Positions 23,859 through 31,144 of a stretch of DNA of 31,144 nt are shown one piece after another. How positions within the stretch are numbered: position 1 is the first letter of the stretch; every line of letters begins with the position of its first letter. The position numbers were made by a program, and so were the translations under genes. The DNA is from Limisphaerales bacterium. GTDB taxonomy: Bacteria > Verrucomicrobiota > Verrucomicrobiia > Limisphaerales > UBA11358. The notes beneath the pieces were generated by a model. That model was not told the origin of the DNA, made no database searches, and saw only the letters and a program-made list of their open reading frames with translations. The stretch covers positions 1 to 31,144 of the forward strand of contig DAIDJC010000006.1 in the NCBI GenBank assembly GCA_027451565.1, given 5' to 3'.

Positions 23859-26204
23859 TCAATTGTCCGCAGCGGTTGACTGCACAAGGTTGTTGCCGAT
23901 GATGGCCCGATAATTTTTGATGCGCCCGGTTTCCTGATCCTGGCGCGGCACGTACCGGAAACCGCCGATCACACAGGGATGCCCCAAGTCCAATATCAGG
24001 AAATGTGGATGCCCCGGCTGACTGTCCTTCCATTCCGTCAACCAAAAATTGGATGTTTGGCCGTCAATGGCGTTTTCCGCAGTGCCGTCCTCCGCCGTGC
24101 GTTCCTCGCTGTCCACCCACGCAATGGTCCATCCGTTGTGACTGATGGCATTGCCTTGCGGATCGAGTAGTTCCAGTTCGGCAACCGATGCATAGGGTTT
24201 ACCGTCAAAAGCATTCAAGGATTCCAGACAGAAGAATTTGCCAGTGGCCGGGTTTTGAAATTTCACATCCTGAGAATCCGAGCCTGGAGCAAATGTGCCA
24301 TTCACGACGAATACGTTGTTTGTGAGGTCCAACTTGACTGGAGGTCTGTTGAACCGCTCAAAATCGCGTTCCGGATGCAATTCATTCAGGATGGGCATTG
24401 GCTGGCCGCTGGTGACGGGAGATCCCAGGCCGAGATAATCCAAGACAATGATTTCATTGGTTCCCTGGCGCAACCAGCAACCGGGTGTATAAGCGGTTTG
24501 GGTGGGACCTATGTTCCAATAGCGACCGAGGCAATGCCCGTTGACCCACACCACGCCTTTGCCAAAATGGGACAGGTTCAAAAAGGTATCGCCAAGTTTT
24601 TCCAGGGTGAATGTGCTCCGCCAAAAGACCGGGACATTGGTTTCCGGTTTGCTGGAGCCAAATTTTAAGCCAGCCAGCATTGGAGCGTCAAGGGGCAGCC
24701 GAAAAACCTCCCAATTTTTCAAGGTTTCCCCCCCCAGATTGACCGGCCCGATCAAGCCTTTGCGATCTGCCATTTCAGGCCCAAAATTGATTCGCCCCAT
24801 GGGTTCGACCAAAATATCCAGCCTGGATTTTTGGCTTCGTGCAGGCAGCACCAGGCGGGCCTTGGCCTGGCGCCGGTCGAGAATGCCCACGCGCCTGCCA
24901 TTCAGGAAGACATAGCCAAAATCATGAATCGCCCCCGCCTCAAGCGGGGTGGCATCGCCAGCAGCAATGGTCGTCCGGTACAAAATGCAGCCATACCCCT
25001 GGTTGTAAGCCTCCATGTTGCGCGGAAAGGCATCATGGATGGGTTGCGGCAAATTGTCAAAAACCGGAGCGGACTCACCGGGAGCCATCGGCGCGATGGA
25101 AATCACCGGTTGGGTGGCAGGAACCGCTGGCAGGGTCTCGCCTGGCTGCAAATGCCGGGAAAACAATGCGCGTGTCTCAAAGAATTTGGGCGTGGGCCAG
25201 CCAGCCTCGCTGATGGGGGCATCGTAATCGTAACTGGAAGTGTCCGGCTTGAAGGGGCGATCGCAGCCGGACCATAGGCCGAAGGACGTTCCGCCGTGGG
25301 CCATGTAAATGCTGAAGGAGGCGCCCATGTCCAGCATGAGCCTCAAGTTGGGCAGATAATTTTCCGGCTTGCCAAAGTGATGCGGCTGGCCCCAAGTATC
25401 GAACCAACCAGGATAAAATTCGCTGCAAAACATCGGGCCGTATTTTTGAATCCGGCGCACCTTCTCAAAATTCTCAACGATGTCGCTGCCAAAATTTCCG
25501 GCTTGAAACAAGTCGGGAAGCATGCCTCTTCTCATTTGGTTGGGGGGGTTGCACTGAAATAATGGGACATCAAAACCCGCCCTCAAAAGGGTATCCCTCA
25601 AAGCGCCAACATAGTTTGTGTCCTTTCCGTAAAAACCGTACTCATTCTCGACCTGCACCATGATGATGGGTCCGCCATGCGTGATTTGAAGTCCGGATAG
25701 TTCACGTCCCACTTCCATGAGGTAATCTTTCGCCGGCATCAGGTACCGTGGGTCACTGGATCGCAGTTTGATGTGATCATCCTTTAAAAGCCACCAAGGA
25801 GTGCCGCCCATTTCCCACTCAGCACAGGAATAGGGGCCTGGCCGGAGGATGACCCATAGACCCTCCTCCTGGGCGATACGGCAAAATTCTGCGGCATCGG
25901 CCTGGCCGCTCCAGTCAAATGACCCAGGCCGTGGCTCCACTTGGTTCCAAAACAAATAGGCGCAAACCGTGTTCAGGCCCATGGCCCGGGCCATTTGCAG
26001 GCGATTCCGCCAGTATTCCCGCGGCACTCGTGCCGCGTGGATTTCCCCGCAGCGAATTTGAAAGACTTTGTTATCCAGCAAAAAGGAGTTTGTGCCAATG
26101 GCAAAGGTGTGGCCCGGGTTTCCGACTTCCCCACCAAGAGTGATTCCCATGTAAAAATAGACAGCCAGGAAGACAGGAAGGATGAGAAGATGCTTTGCTT
26201 TCAA
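23859..26204 (-). CDS. Secreted GH35 beta-galactosidase with C-terminal F5/8-type domain
   Basis: A 781-residue protein with a Sec signal (residues 1-25). The GH35 TIM barrel (about 33-370) shows GEIHAARVPREYWRNRLQMA, LRPGPYSCAEWEMGG, the acid/base VQVENEYG (E188) and the nucleophile CSEFYPGWF (E262), plus AHGGTSFGLWSG. Jelly-roll domains follow, with VVWVNGHCLGRYWNIGPTQT typical of the family. The last 130 residues, with ENAIDGQTSNFWLTEW and LILDLGHP, look like a discoidin/F5-8C carbohydrate-binding module. It should release terminal beta-galactose from plant or algal polymers. Start is TTG 26204: a stop lies just upstream and the signal peptide begins there; no clear ribosome site. Single gene, convergent with hypE. 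Confidence 0.9.
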   Translation of the reverse strand: MKAKHLLILPVFLAVYFYMGITLGGEVGNPGHTFAIGTNSFLLDNKVFQIRCGEIHAARVPREYWRNRLQMARAMGLNTVCAYLFWNQVEPRPGSFDWSGQADAAEFCRIAQEEGLWVILRPGPYSCAEWEMGGTPWWLLKDDHIKLRSSDPRYLMPAKDYLMEVGRELSGLQITHGGPIIMVQVENEYGFYGKDTNYVGALRDTLLRAGFDVPLFQCNPPNQMRRGMLPDLFQAGNFGSDIVENFEKVRRIQKYGPMFCSEFYPGWFDTWGQPHHFGKPENYLPNLRLMLDMGASFSIYMAHGGTSFGLWSGCDRPFKPDTSSYDYDAPISEAGWPTPKFFETRALFSRHLQPGETLPAVPATQPVISIAPMAPGESAPVFDNLPQPIHDAFPRNMEAYNQGYGCILYRTTIAAGDATPLEAGAIHDFGYVFLNGRRVGILDRRQAKARLVLPARSQKSRLDILVEPMGRINFGPEMADRKGLIGPVNLGGETLKNWEVFRLPLDAPMLAGLKFGSSKPETNVPVFWRSTFTLEKLGDTFLNLSHFGKGVVWVNGHCLGRYWNIGPTQTAYTPGCWLRQGTNEIIVLDYLGLGSPVTSGQPMPILNELHPERDFERFNRPPVKLDLTNNVFVVNGTFAPGSDSQDVKFQNPATGKFFCLESLNAFDGKPYASVAELELLDPQGNAISHNGWTIAWVDSEERTAEDGTAENAIDGQTSNFWLTEWKDSQPGHPHFLILDLGHPCVIGGFRYVPRQDQETGRIKNYRAIIGNNLVQSTAADN

Positions 26205-26675
26205 ATTTGTAATTTAGATGTTCTTGAGCCTAAAATGCATCGCAAATGACAGTCAAGTTCCAATCAAGGCGCAGAGGAATTTGGTTTGTGACCTCCACTG
26301 ATGGCTTCAAAAATAGGAACCACCGCGCAGGGCGATGAATTTCTGATCCAGCCATTTTTTTGGGGCGCACCAAGTTGAACTGGTTTGTCGCAATGAAAAA
26401 ACATGGGTTCAGGCCTTGGCAAGGATGAAGATTCAGTGGTTTATCATGGTAATGTCTCGGGTGAAGAATCATCTTGGATTGTCTTGGAGTCCCACTAAGT
26501 GATAGTTTATCCGGGAACAGGCGCGTGGCGCTTGCGGAGTGGTGTGCCGGGCGAGAAAGTCTGTTTGAGTGGAATCAAGCGACCTGAAATGATTTTTGAA
26601 AGTGAAGCATTTTAAATTTACGCGGAGCCATGCGCAACCGGTTGGTGTGGCCCCCTTTCAGGAGACAGCCAGGAC
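26205..26675. other. 471-base divergent intergenic region
   Basis: This lies between the divergent GH35 and potassium-channel genes. A minus-strand TTGACT (26251-26256) could be a -35 element for the GH35 gene, but no good -10 follows. The channel gene has AGGAG at 26660-26664. No RNA gene, repeat or small gene was recognised. Confidence 0.5.
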
Positions 26676-27884
26676 ATGAATGAGCCGAATCATTCTGGTT
26701 CCAAGGGAGGTGGTGTTTTCCCGTCACCCATTGCCCCGACTGGGGTGGGCAAGGGGTATAAAAAGCTCTGGCCACATGTGCCTCTGGCTCTGGCCCTGGT
26801 TCTGATGGGCGCATTAAACCTGCTGGATGGGTACAACGTGCCTTTGCCGGAATTAAAAGGGGACGAGGCGTTGAATGAGTTGGCGCAATCGCTCTCGGCG
26901 CTGGGGGGGACGGCGCAAATCATACTGGGTTCCATGATGTTCGTGGCGGGGTTGGGTTTAATCTGGAGGCTGGTTTCGGCATGGACACTCGCGGTACTGC
27001 TGCTGGTGATTGCAGTAGGGGTAAATGTGGCCAAGTCAAACTGGGGGTTGAGCCTTTTCCTAGAAGGGGGATTGTTGGTTGGCATTGCCAGCGCCAGATC
27101 CAGCTTTAATCGGCGGACAGTGTTTGCGAGCCTGCTCCTTTCCTTGAGCGGTATCCTGGCTATTCTGGCCTACGGTATTTTTGGAAGTTACCTGCTGGGA
27201 AAAGGATTCAATCCCCCCATCAAGGACCTCGGCACGGCATGTTATTTTACGGTAGTCAGTCTTTCCACCGTGGGGTATGGGGATATTGTGCCGGTCCGAC
27301 CGGAGGCTCGTTGGTTTGTGATGTCTCTGCTGGTGGTCGGATTGGGGGTGTTTGCCACGGCAATTGCTTCCGTGCTTGGACCCAAAATCACCGGCGAATT
27401 AAACCGTCTCTTTAACATTAACGATAAAACTATGGAACCTAAAGATCACGTAATTCTCATAGGCGATGGGGCGATTGCTCGGAATGCTGCGGAAGAGTTC
27501 ATACTCAAGAAAGTGCCTTTGGTTCGAATCGTGCCCGGGCCGGATTCAGAAACGCGGATGGAGGCATCGGTCGTGTTTGGTGATGCTGGAGAAGATGAGG
27601 TATTGATTCGAGCGGGCATTCAGAAGGCGAGGTTGGTAATTGCCGCCCTTGACGATGACAGTGAAAATGCCTTGATCACACTTGGAGTAAAACATCTGAA
27701 CCCCGGTGTCCAGGTCATGGCCATGGCGAGTTCGCCCAAATCCATGAAGCGGCTGAAGTTGGCCCATGCAGATTTAATCGTGTCGCCTGCAGCAATTGGA
27801 GGGCGCATGGTGGCATCCTTGGCGCAGGGACAGGACCTGCCGGATATGTTTCAGGATTTGCTTGAAAAACATCAGGCATCGTGA
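26676..27884 (+). CDS. Voltage-gated-type K+ channel with RCK/TrkA-N domain
   Basis: A 402-residue inner-membrane channel of the Kch-like class. Several N-terminal hydrophobic segments (about 35-170) precede the pore; the selectivity filter is TVGYGDIVP with G200-Y201-G202-D203, flanked by the pore helix and an inner helix (about 210-235). The C-terminal part (about 250-380) is a RCK/TrkA-N Rossmann domain starting HVILIGDGAIARNAAEEF, with a G-x-G-x-x-A variant of the nucleotide motif. The filter is canonical for potassium. It stands alone, converging on the HPr-like gene with a 46-base gap. Confidence 0.88.
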   Translation: MNEPNHSGSKGGGVFPSPIAPTGVGKGYKKLWPHVPLALALVLMGALNLLDGYNVPLPELKGDEALNELAQSLSALGGTAQIILGSMMFVAGLGLIWRLVSAWTLAVLLLVIAVGVNVAKSNWGLSLFLEGGLLVGIASARSSFNRRTVFASLLLSLSGILAILAYGIFGSYLLGKGFNPPIKDLGTACYFTVVSLSTVGYGDIVPVRPEARWFVMSLLVVGLGVFATAIASVLGPKITGELNRLFNINDKTMEPKDHVILIGDGAIARNAAEEFILKKVPLVRIVPGPDSETRMEASVVFGDAGEDEVLIRAGIQKARLVIAALDDDSENALITLGVKHLNPGVQVMAMASSPKSMKRLKLAHADLIVSPAAIGGRMVASLAQGQDLPDMFQDLLEKHQAS

Positions 27885-27930
27885 GGTCCTGGCAAAGTTC
27901 CGGTTTGGTGAGTCTTGGAACCTGGAAATA

Positions 27931-28224
27931 TTAAACTGAAGAAGAGGGCGGGGGGTTTTCGTGCTGTGCATCGTGACCGCAAAAAATTTGTTCCACCGCA
28001 CGGGTGACTTCTCGCTCGTCCTCACCAGTCGCCACGACATCCAATGTCATGCCCATGGAAGCGCAGAGTGACAAAATGCTGACAATGCTGCGCATATCGG
28101 CCAATTTTTCGCCGCACTGCAGCAAAATGCGGGACTGATGTTTCATTGCCATTTTGACCAACCGAGCCGCCGGTCGCATGTGCAAACCCTCCTTCCATGG
28201 AACCACCACTTTTATCTGCTTCAT
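27931..28224 (-). CDS. HPr-family phosphocarrier protein
   Basis: A 97-residue HPr-like protein. The phosphorylation site is GLHMRPAARLV with H15; the regulatory serine position is S46 in MRSIVSIL. Length exceeds typical HPr (about 85-90) by a loose serine/proline tail (NPPPSSSV). HPr takes phosphate from PTS enzyme I, or with S46 serves HPr kinase-linked regulation of carbon use. No other PTS gene is in the window, so a regulatory role is possible. ATG 28224 has no clear ribosome site; an upstream in-frame stop limits the start. Confidence 0.85.
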   Translation of the reverse strand: MKQIKVVVPWKEGLHMRPAARLVKMAMKHQSRILLQCGEKLADMRSIVSILSLCASMGMTLDVVATGEDEREVTRAVEQIFCGHDAQHENPPPSSSV

Positions 28225-28388
28225 AACGTGGTTTCGACATTCCCGTGGTTGTAGTGTTCATTAAATAACTCCAAAATAATCCTGCGAGGAGGGGATTGAA
28301 CCTCGGATGTTTAGGAGCAGATCCCGGCATTGGATGGAAACCTTCCTCAGGAAGCTTGACGATGATGGCTCAAAGTCCTAGCATCAGT

Positions 28389-28492
28389 ATCAGCGGGGAG
28401 CCAACTCACCTCAAGAGGGTGACGCTGAGAGTTTCGTGCGCGAGTGCGAAAGACCCAAGTACCTGATCTGGATAATACCTGCGCAGGAAAAT
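28389..28492 (+). promoter_or_regulatory. TPP riboswitch (THI box)
   Basis: Conserved thi-box blocks are present in order: GGGGAGCC (28395-28402), CTGAGA (28425-28430) that binds the pyrimidine ring, GACCC (28452-28456), and ACCTGATCTGGATAATACC (28461-28479) followed by GCGCAGGAAAA. The boundaries are approximate. It lies 55 bases upstream of thiC and should lower its expression when thiamine pyrophosphate is bound. No terminator with a T-tract lies between it and the start codon; a small ACCGG/CCGGT hairpin (28494-28510) does. Confidence 0.93.
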
Positions 28493-28546
28493 GACCGGGA
28501 AACATCCGGTGCAGGGATTCGGCCATGGCTTTCCGCTTAAAATACC

Positions 28547-30514
28547 ATGATCGCCACCAAAGACGTCTTTGAACCCAGCAGCCGTGAACCTTTACCTGGG
28601 AGCAGCCGGGTGTATGTGCCGGGGCAGTTGCACCCACAAATTTCCGTGCCCATGAGGGAGATTCAGGTGTCTGCCTCGCGAGGGGTGGGCGGGAAAATGG
28701 AGGCCAATGCACCGGTTCGGGTTTATGATTGTTCGGGTCCATGGGGGGATCCTGTGTTTGAAGGACAGGTGAAAGAGGGATTGCCGACGCCCCGGCGCGA
28801 GTGGGTCTTGAATCGGAACGATGTGGAGGAGTATTCCGGACGCGAGGTCAAGCCGCAGGACAACGGGTATTTATCCGGCAAACATGCTGAATTGGCCAGC
28901 GAGGCGGAAAGGAACCGTTTGGTGGAGTTTCCTGGTTTGAACGGCAAGCCGCGCAAACCGCTGCGTGCCCGTCGCGGGAAAGTGGTTACCCAGCTAGCCT
29001 ATGCCAAGGCGGGCATAATCACCCCGGAAATGGAATTCGTGGCCATCCGGGAAAACATGGGCCGGACGATTCTCCACGACATGTCCAAAGACCTGGACCG
29101 AAACCAGCTTGAAAAACAACATCAAGGTTCCTCCCAATTGCCGGATGGGCCGTTTACCCCGGGGATATTCCGGCGGTTTCCTCAAAGGATTCCCAGCCAG
29201 ATCACGCCGGAATTTGTCCGGCAGGAAGTGGCAGCAGGTCGTGCCATAATACCTTCGAACATCAATCACCCGGAATTGGAGCCGATGATCATCGGCCGGA
29301 ATTTCCTGGTGAAAATCAATGCCAACATCGGCAACAGCGCCGTGGCATCCAGCATTGAAGAGGAAGTGGAAAAAATGCGGTGGGCCATCAAATGGGGCGC
29401 CGACACAGTGATGGACCTTTCCACTGGTAAAAACATTCATGCCACCCGGGAATGGATTTTGCGCAACGCGCCGGTGCCAATTGGCACGGTTCCCATTTAT
29501 CAGGCTCTGGAAAAGGTTCATGGCCGCGCCGAGGACCTGACTTGGGAGATTTTTCGAGACACACTGCTGGAGCAGGCTGAGCAAGGGGTTGACTATTTCA
29601 CGATACACGCCGGTGTTTTGCTGCGTTTTGTTCCGCTTACGGCCCAGCGGATGACGGGCATTGTCTCGCGCGGGGGCAGCATCATGGCCAAATGGTGCCT
29701 GGCGCATCACAAGGAAAACTTTCTATACACCCACTGGGATGATATTTGCGACATCATGGCGGCATACGATGTAAGTTTCAGCATAGGCGATGGGTTGCGA
29801 CCCGGGTCCATTGCGGATGCGAATGATCCCGCCCAGTTTGGGGAATTGGAAGTTCAGGGAGAATTAACCCGGCGCGCCTGGGCCAAGGGCGTGCAGGTGA
29901 TGAACGAGGGGCCTGGCCATGTGCCCATGCACATGATCGAGGAAAACATGCAAAAGCAACTGGAATGGTGCGGAGAGGCTCCGTTCTACACCCTGGGACC
30001 GCTGACCACTGATATTGCTCCAGGCTACGATCACATCACCAGCGGCATTGGCGCGGCAATGATCGGCTGGTACGGCTGTGCCATGCTTTGCTATGTTACC
30101 CCGAAGGAACATTTGGGGTTGCCCAACAAGAAAGACGTCAAGGACGGGGTCATCGCCTATAAAATCGCGGCGCATGCGGCGGACCTGGCCAAGGGGCATC
30201 CGGGGGCACAGTACCGAGATAATGCCATAAGCAAAGCGCGATTTGAATTTCGCTGGGAGGACCAGTTCAATCTTGGGTTGGATCCGGTGACGGCCCGTGA
30301 ATTTCATGATGCCACGCTGCCGCAGGACGGGGCCAAGACAGCCCATTTCTGCTCCATGTGCGGCCCTCATTTTTGCTCCATGAAAATCACGGAAGATGTT
30401 CGGAAATATGCCGCAGAGCAGGGGATCACCGCCGAGTCGGCCCTGGAAAAAGGGCTAAAAGATAAATCGGCTGAATTCGTTGAGAAGGGCTCGGATGTTT
30501 ACCTAAAGGCCTGA
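28547..30514 (+). CDS. thiC: Phosphomethylpyrimidine synthase ThiC
   Basis: A 655-residue radical-SAM enzyme that converts aminoimidazole ribotide to HMP-P, the pyrimidine half of thiamine. An N-terminal ThiC-associated domain (about 1-120, with VYVPGQLHPQISVPMREI) precedes the barrel, which has MEFVAIRENMG, NANIGNSAVASSIEEEVEKM and NEGPGHVPMHMIEENM. The C-terminal cluster motif is CSMCGPHFC (C-x2-C-x4-C), the ThiC variant that binds [4Fe-4S]. Length suits the bacterial enzyme. Start ATG 28547 follows the TPP riboswitch; the ribosome site is weak. No other thi genes adjoin it. Confidence 0.97.
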   Translation: MIATKDVFEPSSREPLPGSSRVYVPGQLHPQISVPMREIQVSASRGVGGKMEANAPVRVYDCSGPWGDPVFEGQVKEGLPTPRREWVLNRNDVEEYSGREVKPQDNGYLSGKHAELASEAERNRLVEFPGLNGKPRKPLRARRGKVVTQLAYAKAGIITPEMEFVAIRENMGRTILHDMSKDLDRNQLEKQHQGSSQLPDGPFTPGIFRRFPQRIPSQITPEFVRQEVAAGRAIIPSNINHPELEPMIIGRNFLVKINANIGNSAVASSIEEEVEKMRWAIKWGADTVMDLSTGKNIHATREWILRNAPVPIGTVPIYQALEKVHGRAEDLTWEIFRDTLLEQAEQGVDYFTIHAGVLLRFVPLTAQRMTGIVSRGGSIMAKWCLAHHKENFLYTHWDDICDIMAAYDVSFSIGDGLRPGSIADANDPAQFGELEVQGELTRRAWAKGVQVMNEGPGHVPMHMIEENMQKQLEWCGEAPFYTLGPLTTDIAPGYDHITSGIGAAMIGWYGCAMLCYVTPKEHLGLPNKKDVKDGVIAYKIAAHAADLAKGHPGAQYRDNAISKARFEFRWEDQFNLGLDPVTAREFHDATLPQDGAKTAHFCSMCGPHFCSMKITEDVRKYAAEQGITAESALEKGLKDKSAEFVEKGSDVYLKA

Positions 30515-30521
30515 TTCGCCG

Positions 30522-30550
30522 CATATTCGGCCAAAAAAGAGCCGAAAATG
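30522..30550. terminator. Imperfect hairpin between convergent thiC and GH43 genes
   Basis: CATATTCGGC (30522-30531) and GCCGAAAATG (30541-30550) pair with one mismatch around the loop CAAAAAAGA, eight bases after the thiC stop. The following plus-strand sequence, CTTTGTGG, has only a short T run. It may be a weak terminator for thiC. Confidence 0.4.
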
Positions 30551-30637
30551 CTTTGTGGATACAAGGGGCATTCTTAAGAAGTCGTGGGGCTTTGATTTCA
30601 GGCAGGTTGGAAGCGCGAAAAAACCTTTCCGGCCAAC

Positions 30638-31144
30638 CTATGGATTGAGGAGATTTGAATTTGAAACCTGGCCCGCGGGTATTTGTTGCCCAGGCAAAAC
30701 CACCTTGGGCCAATCCAAGGAAGACCATTCCAAAGGGAAGACAGCCAATGTGGACCTGCCGTGGTGCAGTCCATCGTAAAAATGGCAGCTTAGCCAGATT
30801 TGATTGTTGGATGCCAAAATGCCCACCTGGCCTGGGCCTATGAAGGGTCCCTGCGATTCCAGAAAAGGAGTTCCCCCGCCTTCCATCATGTCGTTGCCTC
30901 CGGCATCGAGGTAGGGACCGGTAATCTGGCGGCTGCGCCCCACGCGCACTTCATAGGTGCTGTTTGTGCCCCGGCAACAAAGGCCCCAATTCACAAACAG
31001 GTAATAGTAACCATTATGGGGATATAGATAAGAGGCCTCAATGGAATCATTGAATGCCAGCGAATAAACCTGGCCCGGTGGGTCTTTCCGCCTGCCGGTG
31101 ACAGGACTCAATTCCATCAATTTAATGCCGCTCCAAAAGGAGCC
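30638..31144 (-). CDS. GH43-family glycosidase, C-terminal part (cut by window edge)
   Basis: The frame is open to the last base of the window and encodes the final 168 residues. It begins GSFWSGIKLMEL, then SIEASYLYPHNGYYYLFVNWG and SPYLDAGG-like GPYLDAGGND, and later WLSCHFYDG. These match GH43 arabinanases/arabinosidases: the E of IEASYL is at the general acid position, and the late histidine of SCHFYDG at the calcium-associated site of arabinanases. The N-terminal blades with the catalytic base lie outside. It likely acts on arabinan side chains of pectin, in keeping with the GH35 enzyme nearby. It converges on thiC. Confidence 0.82.
   Translation of the reverse strand, partial: GSFWSGIKLMELSPVTGRRKDPPGQVYSLAFNDSIEASYLYPHNGYYYLFVNWGLCCRGTNSTYEVRVGRSRQITGPYLDAGGNDMMEGGGTPFLESQGPFIGPGQVGILASNNQIWLSCHFYDGLHHGRSTLAVFPLEWSSLDWPKVVLPGQQIPAGQVSNSNLLNP

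Noticed and set aside
28281..28325. Minus-strand GAGGTTCAATCC resembling a tRNA T-arm, followed by a CTCGCAGG acceptor-like end
   Set aside because: No matching 5' acceptor strand, D-arm or anticodon arm lies 70-90 bases upstream, and the T-stem pairs over only four bases. Could be a relic at most.
1..31144. CRISPR arrays, prophage, toxin-antitoxin or restriction genes
   Set aside because: No regularly spaced repeats, integrases, phage structural genes or defence-gene motifs were seen on either strand.

Overview
The window looks like a chromosomal segment of a Gram-negative, polysaccharide-degrading bacterium, most plausibly a Verrucomicrobiota member. The reasons are Tat- or Sec-exported glycosidases (GH63/MGH1-like, GH35, GH43), an outer-membrane TolC/RND system, short intergenic ATCCTGT-type repeats, and no phage or plasmid genes. 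The lineage is inferred from gene content and style; no rRNA or marker gene fixes it.

Layout. (1) 1-642: non-coding DNA with an inverted ATCCTGT repeat, a GC palindrome and a probable transposase remnant. (2) 643-2028: an exported (alpha/alpha)6-barrel glycosidase. (3) 2256-11303: nine same-strand genes: ECF sigma factor, soluble zinc-finger anti-sigma factor, membrane-anchored rhodanese, SAM methyltransferase, TauE/SafE exporter, YgaP-type DUF2892 membrane protein, and a full TolC/adaptor/RND permease pump. Three gaps in this block carry the same spaced motif, TGTAAC-N17-CTC. It is a good candidate for the promoter recognised by the block's own sigma factor. (4) 11304-11908: no convincing gene, one minus-strand terminator. 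(5) 11909-12493: a GNAT acetyltransferase, divergent from the next block. (6) 12631-23817: hupE-hoxE-hoxF-hoxU-hoxY-hoxH-hoxW-hypA-hypF-hypC-hypD-hypE, encoding a complete NAD-linked bidirectional [NiFe] hydrogenase (group 3d) with nickel uptake, protease and all cyanide-ligand maturation proteins. hypB is absent. (7) 23859-26204: a GH35 beta-galactosidase convergent with hypE; a perfect 14-bp hairpin inside the hypE 3' end probably terminates it. (8) 26676-28224: a K+ channel with an RCK domain, convergent with an HPr-like protein. (9) 28389-30514: TPP riboswitch and thiC. (10) 30638-31144: the 3' part of a GH43 glycosidase, cut by the window edge.

How it fits together. The hydrogenase block is a self-contained redox module: HupE brings in nickel, HypF/E/C/D build Fe(CN)2CO, HypA helps nickel insertion, HoxW trims HoxH, and HoxEFU couple H2 turnover to NAD(H). 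The sigma/rhodanese/RND block is the least described part. Its gene set suggests sensing and clearing a reactive sulfur species or a thiophilic toxicant, with each sub-operon under ECF control. That function is inference from family associations; the motif repetition is directly visible.
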